Part shown: positions 1-8,220 of the stretch, piece after piece
How positions within the stretch are numbered: position 1 is the first letter of the stretch
Layout of the letters: each line of letters starts with the position of its first letter
Origin: Alphaproteobacteria bacterium
GTDB taxonomy: Bacteria; Pseudomonadota; Alphaproteobacteria; Thalassobaculales; Thalassobaculaceae
Assembly (NCBI GenBank): GCA_024742605.1
Contig: JANSYC010000004.1
Location: 36,316-100,315, forward strand
Direction: 5' to 3'
DNA length: 64,000 nt
Notes under the pieces: model-generated
Databases searched by the model: none
What the model was told of the DNA's origin: nothing
What the model saw: only the letters and a program-made list of their open reading frames with translations
Made by a program: the position numbers and the translations under genes

Positions 1-1
1 G

Positions 2-1522
2 GGCTGTCTTCGCTTCGTTTTTGGGGATCAGCTGTCGGCCGGCCTGTCGGCGCTGCGGGACATCGATCGGGATGCCGATGTCGTGCTGATGGCGGAGGTC
101 TCGGAAGAGACCACCTATGTCCCGCATCACCCGAAGAAGATCGCCTTCATCCTGTCCGCCATGCGCCATTTCGCGCAGGCGCTCGAACGGGATGGGGTGA
201 CGGTCGACTACGTCAAACTGGACGATCCGGACACTGCAGGCAGCTTCACCGGGGAACTTGTCCGCGCCGTCGAACGCCATTGTCCGGAACGCGTCGTGGT
301 GACCGAACCGGGCGAGTATCGGGTCGAACGGGCGATCTCGGGATGGGAGGCGGAACTGGGTTGCCCGGTGGAGGTCCGAGCCGACGACCGGTTTCTCTGC
401 AGCCGCGAGGACTTCGCGTCCTGGGCCGATGGCCGCAAGCAGCTGGTCATGGAGTTCTTCTATCGCGAAATGCGCAAGCGCACCGGGATCCTGATGGACG
501 GCGGAGAGCCGGTGGGCGGGCAATGGAACTTCGACAAGGAGAACCGCAAGAAAGCGCCGAAAGGCCTTGAGGTGCCGCCCGCTCCGGGCTGCGCGCCGGA
601 CCGGATCACCACGGAGGTTCTGGAGCTGGTCTCGGAGCGGTTCTCCGGCCATTTCGGCGATCTGGACGGGTTCGGCTTTGCGGTGACCGCCGAGGACGCG
701 GACGCCGTGTTCGAGGCCTTCGTGACGGAGCGCCTGCCGCTGTTCGGGGATTATCAGGACGCCATGAAGGTGGGGGAGCCGTTCCTGTTCCACGCCGTCA
801 TCTCGCCCTATCTCAATGTCGGACTTCTGGATCCCCGCCGGGTTATCGAACGGGTGGAGCGGGCCGGACGGGAGGGATCGGCGCCGCTGAACGCGGTGGA
901 GGGCTTCATCCGGCAGATTCTGGGCTGGCGCGAGTACGTGCGCGGAATCTACTGGCTGAAAATGCCGGATTATGCGGCGACCAACGCCTTGAAGGCGGAG
1001 CGTCCGCTCCCAGGTTTCTTCTGGACGGGTGAGACGGAGATGCGCTGTCTGGCCGAGGCGATCGGTCAGACCAAGCGCGAGGCCTACGCGCACCATATCC
1101 AGCGGCTGATGGTCACCGGTCTGTTCGCCCTGCTGATCGGGGCCGATCCGGAGGAGGTGAACGCCTGGTATCTGGCGGTCTACGCCGACGCCTTCGAATG
1201 GGTGGAACTGCCGAATACCCACGGGATGATCCTGTACGCGGACGGTGGGCTGCTCGGCTCGAAACCCTATGCGGCGTCCGGCAAATATATCGACCGGATG
1301 TCCGACTACTGCGGCGGGTGCCGCTACGACGTGAAGCAGCAGACCGGTCCGGACGCGTGCCCGTTCAATGCGCTGTACTGGCATTTTCTGATGCGCCACG
1401 AGGACAGGCTGCGCGGCAACCGGCGGATGGCGCTGATCTACAAGAGTCTGGACCGGTTCGAGGACGCCAAGCGCGCGGCCTTGAAGGCGCAGGCCGATGA
1501 CTTTCTCGAAACCCTCGAATGA
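2..1522 (+). CDS. Iron-sulfur bacterial cryptochrome/photolyase (FeS-BCP, 6-4 type), 5' end outside window
   Basis: The open frame continues to the left edge, so the true start lies before the window; 506 residues are visible. The N-terminal photolyase domain is followed by the FAD-binding helical domain. Four cysteines (one in EMRCLAEA, two in CGGC at about 1310-1321, one in DACPFN) have spacings of 88, 3 and 13 residues. These match my recollection of the [4Fe-4S] ligands of Agrobacterium PhrB (Cys350/438/441/454). Family members repair UV (6-4) photoproducts with light and FAD. It leads a + strand trio with the SDR and NTF2-like genes, with only 7 nt to the next start. This is distinct from the class I CPD enzyme at 8221-9672, so the strain has both repair activities. 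Confidence 0.93.
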   Translation, partial: GCLRFVFGDQLSAGLSALRDIDRDADVVLMAEVSEETTYVPHHPKKIAFILSAMRHFAQALERDGVTVDYVKLDDPDTAGSFTGELVRAVERHCPERVVVTEPGEYRVERAISGWEAELGCPVEVRADDRFLCSREDFASWADGRKQLVMEFFYREMRKRTGILMDGGEPVGGQWNFDKENRKKAPKGLEVPPAPGCAPDRITTEVLELVSERFSGHFGDLDGFGFAVTAEDADAVFEAFVTERLPLFGDYQDAMKVGEPFLFHAVISPYLNVGLLDPRRVIERVERAGREGSAPLNAVEGFIRQILGWREYVRGIYWLKMPDYAATNALKAERPLPGFFWTGETEMRCLAEAIGQTKREAYAHHIQRLMVTGLFALLIGADPEEVNAWYLAVYADAFEWVELPNTHGMILYADGGLLGSKPYAASGKYIDRMSDYCGGCRYDVKQQTGPDACPFNALYWHFLMRHEDRLRGNRRMALIYKSLDRFEDAKRAALKAQADDFLETLE

Positions 1523-1529
1523 GGATGTG

Positions 1530-2279
1530 ATGGCGAAAATCGTTTGGATCGTTGGGGCCAGTTCCGGCATCGGCCGCGCCCTGGCCCTGGAGATGGCGCG
1601 GGACGGCTGGACCGTGGCGGCGTCGGCGCGGCGAGGGGAGCAGCTCGACGAACTGGCCGCCGAAGGCCCGGACGGCGCGATCAAATCCTACCCCGTGGAT
1701 GCGACCGACGAATCGGCCTGTGCCGAGACGGCGGCTGCGATCGAGGAGCAGGTGGGGCCGATCGCCTGCGCGGTCTTCGCGGCCGGAACGCACATCCCGC
1801 AGCCCCTGGACGACTTCAAGGTCGAGGATTTCCGCAAGCTTCTGGACATCAACGTCGGCGGTGTTGTGAACGGGATCGCGGCGGTTCTACCGGGCTTCAA
1901 GGAACGGAAGGCCGGTCATCTGGTGGTCGTGTCCAGCGTCGCGGGCTATCGCGGGCTGCCCCAGGCGTCGGGCTACGGCGCGACCAAGGCGGCGCTGATC
2001 AATCTGACGGAATCCCTGAAGTTCGATCTGGATCATATCGGGGTGAAGACCCAGGTGGTCTGCCCCGGGTTCGTACGGACCCCGCTGACCGATAAGAACC
2101 CGTTTCCGATGCCCTTCCTGATGGAGGTCGAGGATGCGGCGCAGGCCATGTATCGCGGGATGAAAAGCAGCGCCTTCGAGGTGACCTTCCCGAAACGCTT
2201 CGCCTACATCCTCAAGGCCCTGGGGTTGTTGCCGGACTGGCTCTATTTCAAGCTCGTGCACAAGGGCACCGGCTTGTGA
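1530..2279 (+). CDS. SDR family NAD(P)-dependent oxidoreductase
   Basis: This is a classical short-chain dehydrogenase of 249 residues. The N-terminal cofactor motif is GASSGIG, the catalytic Ser lies in VVSSVAG, and the Tyr/Lys pair is in SGYGATKAAL. I chose ATG 1530, preceded by GAGGA at 1521-1525, over an upstream in-frame ATG at 1497 that lies inside the photolyase gene; GTG 1527 is also possible. The gene begins 7 nt after the photolyase stop and ends in a GTGA overlap with the next gene, so the three are probably co-transcribed and translationally coupled. SDRs recur beside photolyases and cyclopropane-synthase-like genes in alphaproteobacterial singlet-oxygen regulons, but the substrate is unknown. 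Confidence 0.88.
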   Translation: MAKIVWIVGASSGIGRALALEMARDGWTVAASARRGEQLDELAAEGPDGAIKSYPVDATDESACAETAAAIEEQVGPIACAVFAAGTHIPQPLDDFKVEDFRKLLDINVGGVVNGIAAVLPGFKERKAGHLVVVSSVAGYRGLPQASGYGATKAALINLTESLKFDLDHIGVKTQVVCPGFVRTPLTDKNPFPMPFLMEVEDAAQAMYRGMKSSAFEVTFPKRFAYILKALGLLPDWLYFKLVHKGTGL

Positions 2280-2722
2280 CCGATGCCGAACCCGCCGCCG
2301 GACTGGACGCCTATATCGCAGCGTTCGAAGGTCTTGCGCCGGACAGATTGGACACTCTCAGGGAGGTCTGCTCGGAGGATGTCCGGTTCGTCGACCCGTT
2401 CAACGATGTCGAGGGCATCGCAGCGTTCATCTCCGTGTTCCGGCATATGTACCAGACACTCGACGATGCGGTGTTCGAGGTGACGGACCGCGCGACCGGG
2501 AGCGATGCGAGTTATATCCGCTGGACCCTGAGCGCGCGCCGCAAGGGCGGTTCCGAGCGTTTCACGATCACCGGAATGAGCGAAATCCATTTCGACGGAT
2601 CGGGCCGCGCGACTTTACATGTGGACCACTGGGACCCGGCGGCGCAGCTTTACGACCGTCTCCCGGTCCTGGGATGGGTCCTGCGCCGGTTACGCCGCTT
2701 CCTGGCTGCGCCCCAGATGTGA
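2276..2722 (+). CDS. NTF2-like (SnoaL-fold) protein
   Basis: The 148-residue product has the small cone-shaped NTF2-like fold pattern. An N-terminal helix pair is followed by VRFVDPFNDVEG, a core beta sheet and a late DHWD segment. It starts with GTG in a GTGA overlap with the SDR stop, which implies translational coupling. Proteins of this kind accompany photolyase/SDR genes in singlet-oxygen response clusters; no reaction has been assigned to my knowledge. The last 33 nt overlap, in the opposite direction, the 3' end of the DUF3833 gene. Confidence 0.82.
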   Translation: MTDAEPAAGLDAYIAAFEGLAPDRLDTLREVCSEDVRFVDPFNDVEGIAAFISVFRHMYQTLDDAVFEVTDRATGSDASYIRWTLSARRKGGSERFTITGMSEIHFDGSGRATLHVDHWDPAAQLYDRLPVLGWVLRRLRRFLAAPQM

Positions 2723-3316
2723 CTGTCGGGCATGATCATCGGCAGATGATTCGCCGTCCTCCGCCGCGGGAGCCTTCACGGCCTGGCTGGAGACCCGCTG
2801 GAAGAAGATTGTGGCGCGTCCGAGCTGGATGCCGAACTTGGTCACGTCCGCCTTGTTGATCAGGACGTCCTTGCTCTGCAGGTAGAACCAGTCGTCGAAC
2901 CGGACCTTCAGTTCGCCGTCCTTCATCTTCAGCATGAAATCGTAGTTCCAGTTCAGGGCCTTGCCCACCGCACGACCCTGCGCTTTTCCGATGATGTCGT
3001 CGGCTTCGCCGACATAGGTGTTCTCCGCTGTCTTGGTGATCCTCCAGATGCGCTGGTCGGTCTCGCCGTCGGAATACAGGAAGTCCTCGACCAAAGTCAG
3101 CGTCTCGCCGTCCCAAGTCCCTTCGATATCGACGGTGAATTCCCGCCGCAGATTACCGAAGCGGTCTTCGAATATTCCCCATGCCTTGGTCTTGCCGAGG
3201 AAATACTCCTCAAGCTTCAGCTCGGGCGTCGTGCCCTCGAAATCTTCTATGTCCATGGAACCACAAGCTCCCAGCATCGACAGGATTACAAATACGTACG
3301 AAAAACGGCGCATCAT
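2690..3316 (-). CDS. DUF3833 family lipoprotein
   Basis: The product has 208 residues. A short N-terminal hydrophobic stretch ends in a lipobox-like LSMLGAC around residue 18, suggesting a lipid-anchored periplasmic protein. The body (ELKLEEYFLGKTKAWG, RREFTVDIEGTWDG, WYFLQ-type strands) matches the DUF3833 pattern. It is the last gene of the - strand operon, 3 nt after the MFS carrier stop. An adjacent second ATG (3313) is equally possible. The C-terminal 25 residues are charged and run into the convergent NTF2-like gene, so this tail may be a strain-specific extension. Its function is unknown, although the family is consistently linked to cyclopropane-synthase/photolyase clusters. Confidence 0.85.
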   Translation of the reverse strand: MMRRFSYVFVILSMLGACGSMDIEDFEGTTPELKLEEYFLGKTKAWGIFEDRFGNLRREFTVDIEGTWDGETLTLVEDFLYSDGETDQRIWRITKTAENTYVGEADDIIGKAQGRAVGKALNWNYDFMLKMKDGELKVRFDDWFYLQSKDVLINKADVTKFGIQLGRATIFFQRVSSQAVKAPAAEDGESSADDHARQSHLGRSQEAA

Positions 3317-3319
3317 GGA

Positions 3320-4672
3320 TCACATCCGAGTTGGTTGGTCGGTCTCAATACGCGCGATCCGGTCCCGTAGATCTCTCTGCACGCTCTCATCCAGCGGAAA
3401 TTTCCACATCAGCCCGATGGCGCCGAGTTTGAACAGGATCGGGGCGCCTCCGTACAGCAGGGCCAGACTGAGGAGGGCCCAGGGCGTGTTGCCGCCCCCT
3501 GTGTCGAAACCCGCGAGATCCAGGGCCGGAAAGGCCACACCGACCGCCAGGGCCAGCGCCAGTTTGGTCGCCATGCCCCAGAACGCGAAGTACAGCCCGG
3601 TGCGCCGCTCGCCCCCCTCCGCCGTGTCCACATCCACCACATCCGCCTGGATCGAGGCGGGCAGGGTCAGGTCCGCCCCCAGACACAGTCCGGTCAGAAC
3701 GCAGATCCCCAGGAACAGTATGGCGTCCCCAGCCCCCAGAAAGGGAACCGTCGCGAAGAACACGCAGTTCAGGATCATCGCGATGCACCAGGTGCGATGC
3801 TTGCCCCAGTGCCGCGACAGCCACAGCCACAGCGGGACCGACAGGATGCCGCAGAAGAAATACACCAGCAGCAGCAATCCCTGCTGCGCCTTCGCCTCCA
3901 GAACGTGCTGGACGAACAGCAGAAACAAGGTGGCTGGCAAGCCGTTCGCGACTCCGTTGAGCAGATAGGCGATGATCAGGCGGCGGAACGGCAGGTTGGC
4001 CTTCAGGAGCTTCAGACCGTCCCGCCAGGGTGTCGGCTTCTGGTCGGAGACCCGGCGGTCGGGCACCCAGAGCAGCGCCGCCCCGACGCTGACCGGCAGG
4101 GCGATCATCAGGGCGATCGCGAGAACCGAGAGCACGTCGCCTTCGGGCGCTTCGCCGGCACCGCCGCCGAGAATCGCCGGCATGGCGGCGGCGATCACGG
4201 TGCCGAGCACGACGCAGACTTCCCGTGCCGCCGAGATCCGCGAGCGTTCGTGGTAGTCGTTGGAGATCTCGGCGCCCCATGCGCCATGCGGTAGAGCGAT
4301 CATCGTCCAAGCCAGATAGACCGCGAAACTCCAGCCCGCCAGATACCAGATGTCGACCGCCACGGGGGGTCGGAACAGCATCCAAATCGACAGCATCAGG
4401 AGGGGCAGGCCCAGAAGAATCCAGGGTTTCCGCCGCCCGAACCTGGACTTGGTTCGATCCGACAGGGCGCCGACCACCGGGTCGGTGGCCACATCCCAGA
4501 GCCGGCTGACCAGCAGGGCCGCACCGACCGCCGTCAGGCCGACCCCCAGCTCGGACGAATAGAAGGTCGGCAGAAAGATGAACAGGGGAAGGCCGGCGGC
4601 CGCCAGGGGGACCCCCGGAATCCCGAAGGCGATCAGGCGTCCGAGCGGGAGACCGTTAGATGTCTGGGCCAC
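3320..4672 (-). CDS. MFS transporter, GPH/MelB-like cation symporter family
   Basis: This is an inner-membrane carrier of about 450 residues and 12 predicted hydrophobic segments. It carries the GPH-family loop signature SDRTKSRFGRRKPW between helices 2 and 3. The frame is open 30 codons further upstream, but those codons lie inside the methyltransferase gene. GTG 4672, 5 nt after that gene's stop, gives a product of normal family length. MelB-like carriers occur in the same conserved cluster as DUF3833, DUF1365 and cyclopropane-synthase genes, where a sugar substrate is not expected; lipid or lysolipid movement is an attractive but unproven idea. Confidence 0.85.
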   Translation of the reverse strand: MAQTSNGLPLGRLIAFGIPGVPLAAAGLPLFIFLPTFYSSELGVGLTAVGAALLVSRLWDVATDPVVGALSDRTKSRFGRRKPWILLGLPLLMLSIWMLFRPPVAVDIWYLAGWSFAVYLAWTMIALPHGAWGAEISNDYHERSRISAAREVCVVLGTVIAAAMPAILGGGAGEAPEGDVLSVLAIALMIALPVSVGAALLWVPDRRVSDQKPTPWRDGLKLLKANLPFRRLIIAYLLNGVANGLPATLFLLFVQHVLEAKAQQGLLLLVYFFCGILSVPLWLWLSRHWGKHRTWCIAMILNCVFFATVPFLGAGDAILFLGICVLTGLCLGADLTLPASIQADVVDVDTAEGGERRTGLYFAFWGMATKLALALAVGVAFPALDLAGFDTGGGNTPWALLSLALLYGGAPILFKLGAIGLMWKFPLDESVQRDLRDRIARIETDQPTRM

Positions 4673-4677
4673 GATGT

Positions 4678-5916
4678 TTATGGCCGTTGCAGAACGACTT
4701 GGCGTACGTCGATATTCCCGATCCGGAAGCCGCCTTCGCAATAGGCGAGGTAATAGCTCCACATCCGCTTGAACCGGTCATCGAAGCCGAGCGCCGCGAT
4801 TTCCGGCCAGGCTTCGGAGAACCGGTCCCGCCATTCCGCCAGGGTTCTGGCGTAGTCCTGCCCGTAGCCCTCATCGGCCGCCAGCTTGATCCCGGCCCGT
4901 GTCGAGAGGTCCCGCAAATGTGTGCGGGTCGGCAGCATTCCGCCGGGGAAGATGTATTTCTGGATGAAGTCCGGATGATCCCGATAATCCTCGAAGCTGT
5001 CTTCCATGATCGTGATGATCTGCAACCCGGCCTTGCCACCCGCGCGCAGCCGCTCCCGGATCGTATCGAAGAAGGTCGTCCAATAGCGCTGACCGACCGC
5101 CTCGAACATCTCGATCGAGGCGATCGCGTCGAATGTGCCGCGCACGTCTCGATAGTCCTGAAGCCGGATTTCGACCTTGTCGCTCACGCCCTCGCGCCGC
5201 ATGCGGTCGATGGCATAGGCGTGTTGTTCCGAGGAAAGGGTGACGCCGAGAACCTCCACGTCATGGGTCTTGGCCGCATAGGCGGCGAACCCGCCCCATC
5301 CGCACCCGATCTCCAGCACCCTCTGTCCCGGCTTCAGGTCGAGGCCGTCCGCGATCCGGCGGTACTTCTCGATCTGGGCCGCCTCCAGATCCTGCTGGGT
5401 GCCGCTGAACACCGCCGAGGAATAGGTCATGCTCGGGTCCAGCCAGCGCTCGTAGAAGGCATTTCCGAGATCGTAATGGGCCGCGATGTTCCGGCGGCTG
5501 CCGCGCTTGGTGTTCGCATTCAGCCAATGCAGGATCCGCCGCGCCATCTTGGTGAATGGCTCGGCCATCTTGTGGTGCTCGAAGGCGTGTTTGTTCAACA
5601 CGAACAGCTCCACCAGCTTGGACATGTCCGGGCTGTCGGTGATGCCGTCCATATAGGCTTCGGCAAACCCGGTATCGCCGCCCATCACGAACTGCTTGAA
5701 GGCGGACATGTCGTGGACCTGGACGATGGCGTCCGGCCCCGGCTCGGTGCCCTCGAAGATCGCCGGCCGTCCGTCGGGCAGGACCACGGTGAGTTTGCCG
5801 TGCTGCAGGCGCTTGAAGACAGAGAATACCAGCCGAGCCCACCGGTCCACCCCATCGGGAATCTGGGTGGTCGCGGTCTCGCGCGTCATCGAAATCGCCA
5901 TGGAACCGTCTTTCAT
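4678..5916 (-). CDS. SAM-dependent methyltransferase, cyclopropane-fatty-acyl-phospholipid synthase family
   Basis: The 412-residue protein has a helical N-terminal lipid-binding part followed by a Rossmann methyltransferase domain with the SAM motif VLEIGCGWGGFA. The body matches the CFA synthase family throughout, including HYDLGNAFYERWLDP and MTYSSAVF. It would transfer a methyl or methylene from SAM to an unsaturated acyl chain of a membrane phospholipid. In Rhodobacter sphaeroides a protein of this type (UfaM) methylates vaccenoyl lipids on the way to furan fatty acids. A neighbouring flavoprotein and DUF1365 make either cyclopropane or furan products possible here. ATG 5916 lies 5 nt past the upstream stop; ATG 5901 is the alternative start. 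Confidence 0.88.
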   Translation of the reverse strand: MKDGSMAISMTRETATTQIPDGVDRWARLVFSVFKRLQHGKLTVVLPDGRPAIFEGTEPGPDAIVQVHDMSAFKQFVMGGDTGFAEAYMDGITDSPDMSKLVELFVLNKHAFEHHKMAEPFTKMARRILHWLNANTKRGSRRNIAAHYDLGNAFYERWLDPSMTYSSAVFSGTQQDLEAAQIEKYRRIADGLDLKPGQRVLEIGCGWGGFAAYAAKTHDVEVLGVTLSSEQHAYAIDRMRREGVSDKVEIRLQDYRDVRGTFDAIASIEMFEAVGQRYWTTFFDTIRERLRAGGKAGLQIITIMEDSFEDYRDHPDFIQKYIFPGGMLPTRTHLRDLSTRAGIKLAADEGYGQDYARTLAEWRDRFSEAWPEIAALGFDDRFKRMWSYYLAYCEGGFRIGNIDVRQVVLQRP

Positions 5917-5921
5917 TGGAT

Positions 5922-6785
5922 TTAGATCGGGCCTTTGTTCGGCTTCAATACCGTCACCGCAGAGCCGATATCCCGTCCGGCCGAAATCGGCTGGGCGGGT
6001 GGCTCCGGGCGCTTGTGGAATGTCGCACCTTTCATCAGAAGTCGCATCGCTTCCATGTGGATCGCCGCGATCACCTTGGCCGTGTTCAGCGGATGACTGA
6101 CCAGGGTGGCGAGCAGCCCGCGGTCGGACAGCGGCCGACGCTCGGCGACATGGGTCGCGATCATCCGATCGCCCCCGTCCGGACCGACCAGCTTGATCAG
6201 CACGCGCAGACGCTCCTCCGGATCGGCAAGAGGCTCTCCCAGCCGAAAGCGATATTCCCCTTCGATCGGCAGGAACGGCGAGACGTGAAAGCACTTGTCG
6301 GCGGCCTGAATCAGGGGCGTGCCCGACTGGTGGCCGTCCGGTGCCGGGATGATGTAGCCGTGCTGGTCGCCGAACGTGTTCTTCACCTCGTACAGCACCC
6401 CCGCCAGGGTCCCGTCGGCCCGGTAGCCCCAATAGATCGTCAGCGGGTTGAAGGCGTAACCAAGCGTGCGCGGAAAGCACAGGGTCAGCACCCGCCCCCC
6501 GTCGATCGGCCGTCCGGCTTCCGCGAACCCGCGCTCGACCCACGGTTTGACCGGGGAGCCGTCGCGCGCGCCGTGATCACGCTCGTGGAAGGAAAACAGA
6601 TTGCGGCGATTGACCGAGAACAGCCGCAACCGCTGCTGGATTTCATCCAGCTCATCCAGGTCCAGGAGCAGCGAGGCGATCCGATAGCGGAACTGGTGGC
6701 GCTTCGGCTTGAAGCGGACGTGCATCACGCTGCCGAGATATAGGCCGGATCGCAGGTCTGCGCTCTGGGTGTCGGATCTGGACAT
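5922..6785 (-). CDS. DUF1365 domain-containing protein
   Basis: This 287-residue protein has the DUF1365 hallmark blocks SGLYLGSVMHVRFKP at the N-terminus, then FPRTLGYAFNPLTIYWGY and VKNTFGDQHGY in the middle. The ATG at 6785 is 4 nt after the flavoprotein stop; the frame is open further upstream only as an overlap. DUF1365 genes are almost always sandwiched between an FAD-dependent oxidoreductase and a CFA-synthase-like methyltransferase, exactly as here. This argues for a shared role in membrane acyl-chain modification. No biochemical function is firmly known to me. Confidence 0.88.
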   Translation of the reverse strand: MSRSDTQSADLRSGLYLGSVMHVRFKPKRHQFRYRIASLLLDLDELDEIQQRLRLFSVNRRNLFSFHERDHGARDGSPVKPWVERGFAEAGRPIDGGRVLTLCFPRTLGYAFNPLTIYWGYRADGTLAGVLYEVKNTFGDQHGYIIPAPDGHQSGTPLIQAADKCFHVSPFLPIEGEYRFRLGEPLADPEERLRVLIKLVGPDGGDRMIATHVAERRPLSDRGLLATLVSHPLNTAKVIAAIHMEAMRLLMKGATFHKRPEPPAQPISAGRDIGSAVTVLKPNKGPI

Positions 6786-6789
6786 CGGA

Positions 6790-8127
6790 TCAGTCTGCCG
6801 CGTCGGCGAGGGCCGGGTCCGCCGCGGGACCCGCCGCGCCGGAATGCGCCGCCGGAACGTCGCTGGGCCAGGGCACTTCCGCGCCGAGCGCGCGGGCGAC
6901 CGCGATCCCCGACCGCAGGCCATCCTCGTGGAACCCCCAACCGCAATAGCTCCCGCAATACCAGACGCCGCCGCGACCCTGAATGTCCGGCAGGGCCCGC
7001 TGCGCCGCGATCGCGGCGGTGTCGAACACCGGATGGGCATAGCTGAAGCGCCGGTACACAAGGTCCTCGCGGGGCTGGTGCAGCGGATTCAGACTCACGA
7101 ACAGCTGCACGGCCTCGTCCAAATTCTGAAGCTTGTTCATCCAATAGCTCACGGCGACCTTCCGATCGGGTCCCTGCGCGCCTTCCGCCAGGTAGTTCCA
7201 GGCCGACCAGACGGCCTTGCGCTTGGGCATCAGCGCCGCATCGCCGTGCAGGATAGCCTCATTGTCCTGGTAGCTGAAACTGCCGAGGATCCGATCTTCC
7301 TGGTCCGTCTTGTCGGACAGGATTCCGTGCGCCTGATCGCCGTGACAGGCCAGGACAACCGCGTCGAACCGTTCCGGCGCGCCCGACCGGGTCGTCAGCA
7401 GGACGCCCTCCGCGCTGCGCCGGATCGAGACCACCGGCGCCGAGAGCCTGATCCGGCCTTCAAGCGCTCCGGCCAGTTTCGCCACGTAGCGCTGGGAGCC
7501 GCCGGTGACCGTGCGCCAGATCGGCCGGGTTCCGAAGTCCAGCAGGCCGTGATTGTCGAAGAACCGAATGAACGACCGGGCGGGGAACGCGGTCATGGTC
7601 CCGACCGGGCAGGACCAGATCGCGGCGCCCATGGGCAGCAGGTGATCGTGAATGAACCCGTCGCTGTAGCGCTCCGCCGCCAGCCACGCGCCGAGGGTCG
7701 GCTGATGGGTCTCCGGCTGTGCCAGCAGCCGGCGGGCGGAGCCGAAGAACCGCACCAGATCCTTCAGCATGGCCCAATAGCGCGGGCTCAGCAGATTGGA
7801 CGGCTGGGCCAGGATGCCCTTGGTCGAGCCGGAATACTCGAGCCGTCCCTTCTCGATAGAGACGGCGAACCCCATGTCGCTCGGCTCGATCGCCACGTCC
7901 AGATGCCGGAACATGCCGAGAAGGTTCGGATAGGTCCGGTCGTTCAGCACGATGAACCCGGTGTCGACCGGGATGTGGTGACCGGCAACCTCCAGATTGA
8001 CGGTGTTGCTGTGGCCCCCGAGCCGATCCTCGGACTCGAAGAGGGTCACGTCATGCCGCCCGTTCAGCACATATGCGCTGGACAGTCCGGAGATGCCGGA
8101 GCCGACAACCGCAATTTTCAGAGTCAT
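6790..8127 (-). CDS. FAD-dependent amine-oxidase-fold oxidoreductase
   Basis: This 445-residue flavoprotein opens with the dinucleotide motif VVGSGISGLSSA and the following FESEDRLGGHSNTV, which bind FAD. It belongs to the amine-oxidase/desaturase-like group typically found next to DUF1365 and CFA-synthase-like genes. ATG 8127 is preferred over an in-frame TTG two codons upstream. A role as desaturase or oxidase of methylated membrane acyl chains is plausible by analogy with the furan fatty acid pathway (UfaD/UfaO), but is inferred from context only. It is the second gene of the - strand operon, 93 nt after the CPD photolyase. Confidence 0.87.
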   Translation of the reverse strand: MTLKIAVVGSGISGLSSAYVLNGRHDVTLFESEDRLGGHSNTVNLEVAGHHIPVDTGFIVLNDRTYPNLLGMFRHLDVAIEPSDMGFAVSIEKGRLEYSGSTKGILAQPSNLLSPRYWAMLKDLVRFFGSARRLLAQPETHQPTLGAWLAAERYSDGFIHDHLLPMGAAIWSCPVGTMTAFPARSFIRFFDNHGLLDFGTRPIWRTVTGGSQRYVAKLAGALEGRIRLSAPVVSIRRSAEGVLLTTRSGAPERFDAVVLACHGDQAHGILSDKTDQEDRILGSFSYQDNEAILHGDAALMPKRKAVWSAWNYLAEGAQGPDRKVAVSYWMNKLQNLDEAVQLFVSLNPLHQPREDLVYRRFSYAHPVFDTAAIAAQRALPDIQGRGGVWYCGSYCGWGFHEDGLRSGIAVARALGAEVPWPSDVPAAHSGAAGPAADPALADAAD

Positions 8128-8220
8128 GTCCAAGTTCCCAACACGGTCACGTCAACGTTTTCTGGACCCGCGACCTAGATAGGCCGTGCGGGGGTGGTGC
8201 CAATGGCTCATGGCATGTCC

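Noticed and set aside
5917..6543. N-terminal extension of the CFA-like methyltransferase frame
   Set aside because: Overlaps the DUF1365 gene in another frame; the family N-terminus starts after 5916.
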